NCBI GenBank assembly: GCA_035566015.1
Contig: DATMRS010000018.1
Location: 1 to 64,000, forward strand
Reading direction: 5' to 3'
Origin: DATMRS01 sp035566015
GTDB taxonomy: Bacteria; Pseudomonadota; Alphaproteobacteria; Sphingomonadales; Sphingomonadaceae
DNA length: 64,000 bases
Below are positions 52,227-63,114 of the stretch, one piece after another (position 1 is the stretch's first letter; the number at the start of each line of letters is the position of its first letter). The notes beneath the pieces are model-generated. The model had not been told where the DNA came from and did not search any database. It saw only the letters and a program-made list of their open reading frames with translations. The position numbers and the translations under genes are program-made.

Positions 52227-54194
52227 TCAGAATCCGATCTTGCCCAATTGGCCGGGCTTTGCCGCGCATTCGCCTTCCAGGCGATCGATAATCTCATGAG
52301 GCGTCCGCGCGGGTAGGTGGCGCATCTGCCGCGCCACCACGGCGAAATCGCCAGGCGTCAAATTGGTGAGGCTGGCCAGAGTTGCTGGTGCTTTGCCACC
52401 GAAGAAGCGGGCGAAGGCGCGCGCGGCGCGTTCTGATCCTAATGGTCGCAGGCGTAGCTTGAACACGAACCGGCGGAGCGTCGCCGGATCGAGCTTGTCG
52501 GGATGGTTCGTCGCCGCAATTACCGGGAGCGGATGGCGGTCGAGCCACGTCAGTAACTCATTGACCTGCGTAATCTCCCAGCTCGTCTTGGCCGTGGTGC
52601 GATCGAGCAGCAGCGAGTCCACTTCGTCGAGCAGCAGCACGCCGCCACGATGGCGTGCTTCGCGGAACGCGTCGGCAATCCGTGCTTCGGTTTCGCCGAC
52701 CCATTTGGATAGGAGATCGGACGCGCGTTTGACGATCAACGGACGGTCCAGCGCGCGGGCGCAATAGTGAGCGAGCGCCGTTTTGCCGGTGCCGGGCGCG
52801 CCGGTGAGCAGCAGCGAGACATCGCTGTGCTCGCTCTCCCGCATGGCCGCGAACAGGGGAGCGAGCGGAACGTCGGTTTCGAACAGATCGAGGTCGAGCG
52901 CATCCGGGCCTTCGACCGGCATGTCGCCGCCACGCAGTGCGCGGACGAGCGATTCCGCTGGTTGGATGCTTGTGGCTTGATCACCCGCTAGTCGCGACGC
53001 CCGAGCGACGATGCGAAGCACGGTTGCCGTTTCGGGCGCGCGATCAATAAGCCGAACGAGATCGGCATGCGCCGCGACCTCTTCGTCGCGTGCAATGCGA
53101 TCAAGCATGCGGAGCGCGGCGCTGCGCGGCGGCAGGTCGAGCTTCAGGATGAAGCTCATCCGCCTCAGGATCGCGTCGTCGATGTTGCCGATCGCGTTGG
53201 TCGTCCATATCACTGGTGCCGGATTGGTTTCTAGTATCCGGTTGACGAACACCTTGCTGCCCTCGCGCTTGGCGAACCAGTCACCGTCGCTGCGCCGCGC
53301 GCCGCCGATCATGTCCTCCATCTCGTCGAACAGCAATGCCGCGCCGCCTCGTGGGCCGAGCACACGTTGCGCCAGGCCCAACGCATTCACGCGGTCCCAT
53401 CGAGAGGGTTCCTCGCCATCCTCGTCAGCTTCGCCGATCGCGTGCAGGTCGATGCCGGCGGCAGCGGCGAGGGTCCGCGCGAATTCGGTCTTGCCCGTGC
53501 CGGGCGGACCGTGGACGAGGACGTTGATTCCCGCCGCGCGCTCGCGTACCGCGCCGGCTAGCAACCGTACGAGGAAATCGGCGTCCTCGACATGCGCAAA
53601 ATCGTCGAGGCCGAGCGATGCCGGCTGGCATACGCCCACCAACGCGTTGACCATCGCGCTGCCAGTCGCGGGAGCGCGATCAAGCAGGCGTTCGAGCGTC
53701 CAGCGCACGTCGACGGTCACCTCGCCCTGCCGGTTGGCGACGAACCCGACGAGACCCAGTCGTAGCACGGGGCTGCATCGGACAAGGCGTTCCGCCTCTT
53801 GCGGGTGAGCGCCGGCGAGTTCACCGAGCAACGTCGGCAGATCGTGTCCATGGCGGCCTGCCACGGCGGCGAGCGCTGCCACGCGCGGCAGGCGATCGCA
53901 TGCGATCATGATGGTCAGTAGCGCGGCATCGAACCGTTCCAGCGCCAGTAACGCAGCAAGTTCCTCGGCAAGAAGCAGCGCGCGCGGGGGAGACTCGGCC
54001 TTCGCCGGTGCCCGCTCGGCGCCGGTCAGCAACATGTCCCAGGCCAGTTCGCCGGGCGTCCCGACGTCTGTGCCGAGCAGCCAGCCGGCATGCGGCTGCG
54101 CCCATTCGAGAGCGGCCTTGGCGAGCGGTGCGGCAGCGGGGATGCCGCGGCCGATCCGGAGCAGCATGCTCCGCGCAATATTATGTTCGTTCAT
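52227..54194 (-). CDS. Tandem AAA+ ATPase, orphan
   Basis: 655 residues. An all-helical N-terminal region of about 220 residues has no recognised domain. Two AAA modules follow: Walker A GPPGTGKT (229-236) with Walker B LLFDE (287-291), then GAPGTGKT (465-472) with LLLDE (520-524), sensor 1 in IAATNHPDKLDP and RRF. The N-terminal region is rich in Leu/Ala helices and could bind a partner. No partner gene is adjacent; the gene is bounded by gene-poor DNA beyond tRNA-Gln. Start ATG 54194 (MNEHNIARS). Both modules keep catalytic residues, so an active remodelling ATPase is likely; substrate unknown. Confidence 0.85.
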   Translation of the reverse strand: MNEHNIARSMLLRIGRGIPAAAPLAKAALEWAQPHAGWLLGTDVGTPGELAWDMLLTGAERAPAKAESPPRALLLAEELAALLALERFDAALLTIMIACDRLPRVAALAAVAGRHGHDLPTLLGELAGAHPQEAERLVRCSPVLRLGLVGFVANRQGEVTVDVRWTLERLLDRAPATGSAMVNALVGVCQPASLGLDDFAHVEDADFLVRLLAGAVRERAAGINVLVHGPPGTGKTEFARTLAAAAGIDLHAIGEADEDGEEPSRWDRVNALGLAQRVLGPRGGAALLFDEMEDMIGGARRSDGDWFAKREGSKVFVNRILETNPAPVIWTTNAIGNIDDAILRRMSFILKLDLPPRSAALRMLDRIARDEEVAAHADLVRLIDRAPETATVLRIVARASRLAGDQATSIQPAESLVRALRGGDMPVEGPDALDLDLFETDVPLAPLFAAMRESEHSDVSLLLTGAPGTGKTALAHYCARALDRPLIVKRASDLLSKWVGETEARIADAFREARHRGGVLLLDEVDSLLLDRTTAKTSWEITQVNELLTWLDRHPLPVIAATNHPDKLDPATLRRFVFKLRLRPLGSERAARAFARFFGGKAPATLASLTNLTPGDFAVVARQMRHLPARTPHEIIDRLEGECAAKPGQLGKIGF

Positions 54195-54705
54195 GATCGT
54201 CCCACTTGGCCGGACGCACGCGTTGGCGCACGACACCGGCGTCAATTCGATGATGTCAGATCGATCGAGGCGCGACAGCGGCGGATCCCGCCCTGCCACA
54301 GCGCCGTAGGACGCTTAGGAAAAGGGCTGGAAACCGACGGGCCGAGCGCCCCGACAGGCGGTAAGGTCCAGCAATCCATGTCTCCGTTTGCCGCCAAATG
54401 CATTGGCAACCGGCGGGGCCGATAGCGAATTGGCGGCGGAAAGGCAATCCGGTCGCCGCTGTCCTACGTCATCGGATCGTTTTCTCTCTCTCCGCGCTTT
54501 GAAGAGGTGGGCTACGCTTCGATGTGGGTCAGGCGAAAACAAGGGAAGCCAAATGGCTCGTCTAGTTGTAAGTGACCGGCCGAGACGTCGCCGCGAGTGA
54601 GTGCTTGATGGCTCCGAAGCCGATGGACCTCCATCGGAAGACCGCCATGTCCTCGTCCCGAACCTTAGCCCAGCAGCCTCCCGGCTTGCCGATCATGTGA
54701 GTACG
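54195..54705. other. Intergenic stretch between AAA ATPase and helicase genes
   Basis: 511 bases shared by the two divergent genes. No supported coding region. A perfect hairpin, CCGATGG-ACCT-CCATCGG, lies at 54620-54637, 69 bp before the helicase start. A short GGCTACGCTTC at 54511-54521 matches the transposase end at the window's left edge but is too short to call an insertion-sequence remnant. Confidence 0.5.
54620..54637 (+). promoter_or_regulatory. Leader hairpin of the DEAD-box helicase gene
   Basis: A perfect 7-bp stem CCGATGG/CCATCGG with loop ACCT and no T-run, in the probable 5' untranslated region. Cold-shock type helicase genes often have structured leaders; this role is inference. 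Confidence 0.4.
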
Positions 54706-56466
54706 ATGCTTTTTTCGAGCCTTCTTTCGACCCTTCCGTCCGTTCTCGCCGAGGCGCTCGCCGAGCGCGGCTTTACGGCCCCCACTGCCGTCCAGGCCGC
54801 CGTTCTCGCCACCGAGACGGCAGGCCGGGACCTGATCGTCTCGGCGCAGACGGGATCGGGCAAGACCGTCGCGTTCGGGCTCGCCATCGCGGGCGACCTG
54901 CTAGATTCGGACGGCACGTTGCCGCGCGCAGGGGCGCCGATGGCGCTGGTCATCGCGCCCACGCGCGAGCTGGCGTTGCAGGTCAGCCGCGAATTGATGT
55001 GGCTTTATGCCAAGGCTGGCGCGCGCATCGCAACCTGCGTCGGCGGCATGGATGCGTCGAAAGAACGGCGCATGCTACATGGCGGCGCGCATATCGTTGT
55101 CGGCACGCCGGGGCGGCTGCGCGACCATCTCGAGCGTGGGGCGCTGGACCTCTCTGCGCTGAAGGCGGTGGTGCTCGACGAAGCCGACGAGATGCTCGAC
55201 ATGGGTTTTCGCGAGGATCTTGAGGAAATTCTCGACGCGACGCCGGCCGATCGGCGGACATTGCTGTTCTCGGCGACGATTCCCAAGCCAATTGTGGCGC
55301 TGGCGCGACGCTATCAGCGCGACGCCTTGCGTCTGTCGACCGTCAGCGAAGATCGCGGTCATGGCGACATCACCTATCAGGCCGTCACAGTGTCGCCCGC
55401 CGAGATCGAGGCGGCGGTGGTCAACCTGCTGCGCTTCCACGAGGCGGAAACCGCGATCCTGTTCTGCGCGACGCGCGACAATGTCCGCCGGCTGCACGCG
55501 ATGCTCCAGGAGCGCGGCTTCACCGTCGTCGCCTTGTCGGGCGAGCATTCGCAGTCGGAGCGGAACCACGCGCTCCAGGCGTTGCGCGACGGGCGCGCGC
55601 GCGTCTGCGTCGCCACCGACGTCGCGGCGCGGGGGATCGATCTGCCGAGCCTGAGCCTCGTCATCCATGTCGAGATTCCGCGCGACGCGGAAACGCTGCA
55701 ACATCGCTCCGGTCGCACCGGTCGCGCAGGCAATAAGGGAACGGCGGTGCTGATCGTCCCCTATCCGCGTCGGCGGCGGGTCGAGGCGATGCTGCGCGGG
55801 GCCCGGATAGAAGCGGCGTGGATCGATGCACCGACTCCGCAAGCGATCCGCGCGCAGGACCGCGAGCGCCTGCTCGCCGCACTCCTCGCTCCGGTCGAGT
55901 TCGACGAAGAGGATCGTGCGCTCGCGCGGCGTTTGCTCGCCGAACGTTCGCCCGAGGATATCGCCGCCGCGCTGGTCCGCGCCCATCGCGCCGCGCTGCC
56001 CGCGCCCGAAGAGATGATCGAGAATATATCCGAGGCGCGCCGCCCGGCGCAGCAGGAGCGGCATCGCGCCGGTTTCGAGGATGTCGTCTGGTTTCGTATC
56101 GATATTGGCCGCCGACAGAATGCCGATCCTCGCTGGCTGTTGCCGCTGCTCTGCCGGCGGGGGCACATCACGCGCAATGAAGTGGGCTCCATCCGGATCG
56201 GAGCCGCCGAGACGCATTTCCAGGTGCCTCGCGCCATTGCCGGGAAGTTCCGGGCGGCACTCACACGGACGGCGGGAGGCGAGGGTGAACAGGTGGACGT
56301 GCGTATCGAACCGTCCGATGGCCCCAGCGACGGTCCGCGGGGCAGTCGCGGCAATGGGCCACGACCGGCGGGACCGCCGCATCGGCCACGGCCATTTCGG
56401 CCCGGCGGTCCTCGGCATAAGGGCCTGCCGCACAAGTCACGCGGCCGTAAGGGCGGGCCGGCATGA
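54706..56466 (+). CDS. DEAD-box RNA helicase with DbpA-like RNA-binding tail
   Basis: 586 residues. Helicase core motifs: Q motif near FTAPTAVQ, AQTGSGKT (47-54), PTRELALQ, GTPGRLRDH, DEAD, SAT, and in the second domain ARGIDLPSL and HRSGRTGRAG. Residues about 450-520 form a DbpA/CsdA-type RNA-binding domain (WFRIDIGRRQNADPRWLLPL in part DIGRRQNADPRWLL), followed by a basic Gly/Pro/Arg tail. Start ATG 54706 begins the homologous part; longer frames to 54601 have no counterpart. It is a probable ribosome-assembly or RNA-remodelling helicase. ATGA-type overlap with the next gene. Confidence 0.92.
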   Translation: MLFSSLLSTLPSVLAEALAERGFTAPTAVQAAVLATETAGRDLIVSAQTGSGKTVAFGLAIAGDLLDSDGTLPRAGAPMALVIAPTRELALQVSRELMWLYAKAGARIATCVGGMDASKERRMLHGGAHIVVGTPGRLRDHLERGALDLSALKAVVLDEADEMLDMGFREDLEEILDATPADRRTLLFSATIPKPIVALARRYQRDALRLSTVSEDRGHGDITYQAVTVSPAEIEAAVVNLLRFHEAETAILFCATRDNVRRLHAMLQERGFTVVALSGEHSQSERNHALQALRDGRARVCVATDVAARGIDLPSLSLVIHVEIPRDAETLQHRSGRTGRAGNKGTAVLIVPYPRRRRVEAMLRGARIEAAWIDAPTPQAIRAQDRERLLAALLAPVEFDEEDRALARRLLAERSPEDIAAALVRAHRAALPAPEEMIENISEARRPAQQERHRAGFEDVVWFRIDIGRRQNADPRWLLPLLCRRGHITRNEVGSIRIGAAETHFQVPRAIAGKFRAALTRTAGGEGEQVDVRIEPSDGPSDGPRGSRGNGPRPAGPPHRPRPFRPGGPRHKGLPHKSRGRKGGPA

Positions 56467-56915
56467 ACGTCCGTATCCTCGTCGATGCCGACGCCTGCCC
56501 GGTGAAGGACGAGGTCTACAAGGTTGCGTGGCGGCACGAGGTACCGGTGGCGATCGTCAGCAATAGCCGGCTACGGGTTCCCGATCATCCGCTGATCGAG
56601 CGCGTCACCGTGAGTGATGCTTTCGATGCGGCGGACGACTGGATCGTCGAGGCTGCTCGCAGCGACTCCATCGTCGTCACCGCCGACATCCTGCTTGCCG
56701 ATCGCTGCCTAAAGGCCGGGGCGACCGTGCTGGCGCCGACGGGCAAGCCGTTCACGACGAACTCGATCGGCGGCGCGATCGCGACACGGGCGATCATGGC
56801 CGACCTGCGTGCCGGCGGCGATCAACTCGGCGGCCCGGCGCCGTTCAGCAAAGTCGATCGATCGACATTCCTGCAAGCGCTCGACGCTGCGATCGTCCGC
56901 CTGAAGCGACGCTAA
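56463..56915 (+). CDS. YaiI/YqxD family protein (DUF188)
   Basis: 150 residues: ILVDADACPVKDEVYKVAWR (in part VDADACPVKDE), VTADILLADRC, and TTNSIGGAIATRAIM. These are the acidic and Ser/Thr motifs of the UPF0178/DUF188 family, a PIN-like fold suggesting nuclease activity that is not proven. The start overlaps the helicase stop, so it is translationally coupled to an RNA helicase. Confidence 0.92.
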   Translation: MNVRILVDADACPVKDEVYKVAWRHEVPVAIVSNSRLRVPDHPLIERVTVSDAFDAADDWIVEAARSDSIVVTADILLADRCLKAGATVLAPTGKPFTTNSIGGAIATRAIMADLRAGGDQLGGPAPFSKVDRSTFLQALDAAIVRLKRR

Positions 56916-57003
56916 GGCATCACCGTCGATTCATGCCGACCGCTACGTGACCAGCGGGCATGCATCAATCGTTTTCAGATCATTTTATCTAAAAGATGAC
57001 AAC

Positions 57004-57030
57004 GCGCCGGGTGACGAGGCCACCCGGCGC
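57004..57030 (-). terminator. Terminator of the atp operon
   Basis: A perfect 10-bp stem GCGCCGGGTG/CACCCGGCGC with a 7-base loop, 22 bp after the atpC stop on the minus strand; GTTGTCATCTTTT follows on that strand. It may also work toward the plus-strand DUF188 gene, although the T-rich side favours the atp direction. Confidence 0.75.
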
Positions 57031-57052
57031 ATTACTGACTTGATGAGGTCCG

Positions 57053-57322
57053 TCAGGCGGCTTCGCTGGCCGCTTCCGCGAGGACGGCGAGGCCCTTTTC
57101 ATTCACTTCGGCAAAACCGCCCTCGACGTGGATGCGCCGGGCAACGGTGCCGGGCGCCGAATAGACTGTCAGCTCGCCGGGGCGGATTACCGACATCAAA
57201 GGCGCATGGCCGGCGAGGACGCCGAAATCGCCCTCGGTGCCGGGGACGACCACCATATGCACGTCTTCCGAGCGGAGCAGCTTTTCCGGCGTGACGAGTT
57301 CGAAGTGGAGAAGGTCTGCCAT
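57053..57322 (-). CDS. atpC: ATP synthase F1 subunit epsilon
   Basis: 89 residues: HFELVTPEKLLRSEDVHMVV, shown in part LVTPEKLLRSEDV, and GVLAGHAPLMSVIRPGEL. It contains the beta-sandwich only; the C-terminal helical hairpin of longer epsilon subunits is almost absent, as in other alphaproteobacteria. Last gene of atpHAGDC, 44 bp after atpD with a palindromic repeat in between. Confidence 0.95.
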   Translation of the reverse strand: MADLLHFELVTPEKLLRSEDVHMVVVPGTEGDFGVLAGHAPLMSVIRPGELTVYSAPGTVARRIHVEGGFAEVNEKGLAVLAEAASEAA

Positions 57323-57337
57323 ATCGTCTTTCTCTGG

Positions 57338-57359
57338 CCCCTCCCGCGAAGGGGAGGGG
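57338..57359. repeat. Palindromic repeat between atpD and atpC
   Basis: CCCCTCCC, six bases, GGGAGGGG: an 8-bp perfect stem filling half of the 44-bp gap. It resembles the short GC-rich mobile palindromes seen in sphingomonad intergenic regions (recalled, not searched). Confidence 0.55.
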
Positions 57360-57366
57360 GAGCGGG

Positions 57367-58818
<1,452 letters not shown>

Positions 58819-58844
58819 TGCTGAGTTCCCTTGCCTTCGGTTCC

Positions 58845-59726
58845 TTAGAGCGCTTCGGCGCCCGAGATGATTTCGACCAGCTCGGTCGTGATAGCCGCCT
58901 GACGTGTGCGGTTATACTGGATGGTGAGCCGGTTGATCATGTCGCCGGCGTTGCGCGTCGCATTGTCCATCGCGGTCATGCGGCTTCCCTGTTCGGACGC
59001 CGCATTTTCCAGCATCGCGCGGAAAATCTGCACCGCGATATTGCGCGGCAGAAGATCGCCGAGGATCACTTCCTCATCCGGCTCATATTCCACCGCGGAG
59101 GCCGCGCCGGTGGCGGGCGCCTTGTCGGCGGACAGCGCGACGGGGATGATCTGCTGCGTGATCGGTTCCTGCACCAGCGCCGACTGGAAACGCGCGTAGA
59201 AGAGGTGGGCGACATCGAACTCGCCCGCCTCGAAACGCGCGATCAGGTCCTTCGCCACCTCATGCGCGTCGCTGAACGCGACATTCTTGATCTGGCTCTG
59301 GTCGACCTGATGGACGATCTTGCCCGGATAGAAACGCTGGATGACCGGACGGCCCTTGCGACCGACCAGGTAGAATTTCACCTGCTTGCCGGCAGCGACC
59401 AGATCATCCGCCTTCCGCCGGGCGGCGCGCACAATGTTGGTGTTGAACGCACCCGCAAGACCGCGCTCCGACGTGCAGACGACGAGATAATGCAGCTCGT
59501 CCTTGCCCGTGCCGGTCAGCAGGCGCGGGCTTTCCGGGCCGACGGTGACGCGGGCGGCAAGGCGCGCCATCACGTCGCTCAGCCGCTCGGCATAGGGACG
59601 CCCGGCCTCAGCTGCCGATTGCGCGCGCTTCAGCTTCGCCGCGGCGACCATTTTCATCGCCTTGGTGATCTTCTGGGTCGACTTCACCGAAGCGATGCGG
59701 ACCTTGAGGCTCTTTAGGCTTGGCAT
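58845..59726 (-). CDS. atpG: ATP synthase F1 subunit gamma
   Basis: 293 residues: N-terminal helix MPSLKSLKVRIASVKSTQKI (20 residues, family-typical), TSERGLAGAFNTN and C-terminal NRTRQAAITTELVEIISGAE (in part RQAAITTELVEI). It forms the rotating central stalk. A 54-bp gap with a palindromic repeat separates it from atpA. Confidence 0.97.
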   Translation of the reverse strand: MPSLKSLKVRIASVKSTQKITKAMKMVAAAKLKRAQSAAEAGRPYAERLSDVMARLAARVTVGPESPRLLTGTGKDELHYLVVCTSERGLAGAFNTNIVRAARRKADDLVAAGKQVKFYLVGRKGRPVIQRFYPGKIVHQVDQSQIKNVAFSDAHEVAKDLIARFEAGEFDVAHLFYARFQSALVQEPITQQIIPVALSADKAPATGAASAVEYEPDEEVILGDLLPRNIAVQIFRAMLENAASEQGSRMTAMDNATRNAGDMINRLTIQYNRTRQAAITTELVEIISGAEAL

Positions 59727-59742
59727 GACGGACCCTTCAGTC

Positions 59743-59770
59743 CGTCACCCCGGCTTGCGCCGGGATGACG
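59743..59770. repeat. REP-type palindrome between atpA and atpG
   Basis: CGTCACCCCGGC-TTGC-GCCGGGATGACG: 12-bp arms with one mismatch, a form of the GTCATCCCGGC...GCCGGG(A/G)TGAC element that is frequent in alphaproteobacterial intergenic DNA (from memory). It fills half of the gap between atpA and atpG. Confidence 0.7.
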
Positions 59771-59780
59771 TGATGGTGGA

Positions 59781-61310
<1,530 letters not shown>

Positions 61311-61312
61311 GT

Positions 61313-61867
61313 TCAGCCTTTCATCGCGTGCGCGAGGTTGTTCAATTTGGTGCGGATCGATCCGTCGATCTGGCGCGAGCCGACCTTGACGATCAGCCCA
61401 CCGAGGATCGCGGGATCGACGGAAAGATCGACCGTCACGTCCCGGCCGAGCTGGGCCTTCAACCGGGCTTTCAGCGCGTCGACCTGCGCGGTGTCGAGCG
61501 GGTGGGCCGAGACGACCTCGGCCGTAGTTTCGCCGCGATGCGCAGCGGCGAGCTGCGTGAAGGCCGCGATCGTGGAGCGGAGCTGGGAAAGACGGCGATT
61601 CTGCGCGAGCACGCCCAGGAAGCGAGTCGTCAGCGGATCGAGCTTCATCACCTCAGCCGTCGCTGCGATCGCCGAAGCTGCGGTGGTGCGGCTGATCACC
61701 GGGCTGGATATCAGCCGGTCGAGATCCACCGACTCGGCAAGCGCCGCTTTCAGTGAGGCGAGGCTCGCCTCGACCGAATCGAGCTTCTTTTCATCGCGGG
61801 CCAGCTCGAACAGCGCCGTTGCATAGCGCCCGCCGAGGCTAGCCTGGATACCGCCGGAATTCTCCAC
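61313..61867 (-). CDS. atpH: ATP synthase F1 subunit delta
   Basis: 184 residues from GTG 61867 (ENSGGIQASLGGRYATALF follows), the normal length. Conserved parts are GRYATALFELA and the C-terminal DPAILGGLIVKVGSRQIDGS (in part ILGGLIVKVG). Longer frames up to 62056 run into the divergent ada gene region and are rejected. First gene of the atp operon. The F0 genes are not present here; in alphaproteobacteria they usually form a separate operon. Confidence 0.93.
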   Translation of the reverse strand: MENSGGIQASLGGRYATALFELARDEKKLDSVEASLASLKAALAESVDLDRLISSPVISRTTAASAIAATAEVMKLDPLTTRFLGVLAQNRRLSQLRSTIAAFTQLAAAHRGETTAEVVSAHPLDTAQVDALKARLKAQLGRDVTVDLSVDPAILGGLIVKVGSRQIDGSIRTKLNNLAHAMKG

Positions 61868-62064
61868 GCGTGCGTCATCCCCAGAAGAGTGTGGCCCCAT
61901 GCGAAAAAGGGGGCGCCGAATGGGCGTCCCCGCACGGGTCGCGCGCCGGTTAGCAGGGCCAATCCCACTATGCAAGCAGGTGGCGGCCAGATCGCGGCGC
62001 GCGCGCCGTTTTGAAAGCAAGCGGCGGGGTGCGTCGTGCCGTTGGAGCGCCCACATGGGGAAGC

Positions 62065-63114
62065 ATGACAGAAAGTGATTCGTTCATCGATGCCGATCTG
62101 GCCTGGGCGGCGGTGCTCCGGCGCGACCGATCTCAGGACGGGTGCTTCGTCACCGGCGTCCTGTCCACGGGCATCTACTGCCGCCCGTCCTGCGCCGCGC
62201 GGCATCCGGCGCGCACCAACGTGCGCTTCTTCGCGAACGGCGCGGCGGCGCGAGCGGCGGGGCTTCGCCCGTGTCTGCGCTGCCGGCCCGACGAGGTGGC
62301 GCGCGACGAGGCGGCGATTGCGCGGGCCATCGCCTTTCTGGAGGCGGCGCGCGAGCCGCCCCGGCTGGAGGCGGTCGCGGTGGCGGCGGGCTATGCGCCG
62401 CACCATTTCCACCGGTTGTTCCGCCGGGCGACGGGGGTGACGCCCGCCGCTTATGCCCGTGGCCTGCGGGCGCGGCGTGCGGAGGCGGCATTGAGAGCGG
62501 AGGCGAAGGTGACGGATGCACTGTATGAGGCGGGCTATTCGGGGCCGGGACGATTCTATGCCGAGGCGGGCGATCGGCTGGGCATGACGCCTTCGGCCTG
62601 GCGCGACGGCGGGCGGGGCGTGGTGATTCGCTGGGCGTCCGCGCCGACAAGTTTCGGGCCGATGCTGGTCGCGGCGACGGCGCGGGGGATTTGCCGGTTG
62701 TCATTTGGGGAGGGTCAGGAGGGTCTCAGGGCCCATTTTCCCGAGGCGACGATCGAGCGTGACGCTGGTGGGCTGGGAGGGCTGCTCGCAAAGGCGGTCG
62801 CCGCGGTCGAGGCGCCGGAGCGTCCGCATGCGCTGCCGCTCGATGTGAAGGGCACCGCGTTTCAGGAGGCCGTCTGGCGCGAGCTGGCGCGTATTCCGCC
62901 AGGTGAAACGCTGAGCTATGCCGCGCTGGCGGTGCGCGCGGGGAAGCCGGGCGCGGCGCGCGCGGCAGGCTCGGCCTGCGGCGCCAACCCGGTCGCGATC
63001 CTGATCCCCTGCCACCGGGCGAAACGCGGCGACGGCAGCCTCGGCGGCTATGCCTATGGCTTGCCGATCAAGGAGAAGCTGCTGGCGCGCGAGGCGGGTC
63101 AGAGGAAGGAATAA
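62065..63114 (+). CDS. ada: Ada: methylated-DNA repair protein and AraC-type activator
   Basis: 349 residues in three parts. N-terminal zinc/methyl-acceptor domain with Cys39, Cys43, Cys70 and Cys73 (YCRPSCAARHP, RPCLRCRP); an AraC-type HTH at about 80-185 (HHFHRLFRRATGVTPAAYAR); and the C-terminal O6-methylguanine methyltransferase with Cys316 in IPCHRA. It removes methyl groups from DNA and, once methylated, activates the adaptive response. Start ATG 62065 (MTESDSF). Divergent from atpH, and its 3' end overlaps priA tail-to-tail by 16 bases. Confidence 0.95.
   Translation: MTESDSFIDADLAWAAVLRRDRSQDGCFVTGVLSTGIYCRPSCAARHPARTNVRFFANGAAARAAGLRPCLRCRPDEVARDEAAIARAIAFLEAAREPPRLEAVAVAAGYAPHHFHRLFRRATGVTPAAYARGLRARRAEAALRAEAKVTDALYEAGYSGPGRFYAEAGDRLGMTPSAWRDGGRGVVIRWASAPTSFGPMLVAATARGICRLSFGEGQEGLRAHFPEATIERDAGGLGGLLAKAVAAVEAPERPHALPLDVKGTAFQEAVWRELARIPPGETLSYAALAVRAGKPGAARAAGSACGANPVAILIPCHRAKRGDGSLGGYAYGLPIKEKLLAREAGQRKE

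Noticed and set aside
54505..54560. Second IS630 transposase end
   Set aside because: Only GGCTACGCTTC (11 bases) is shared with the left-edge transposase; the flanking translation does not follow the family.
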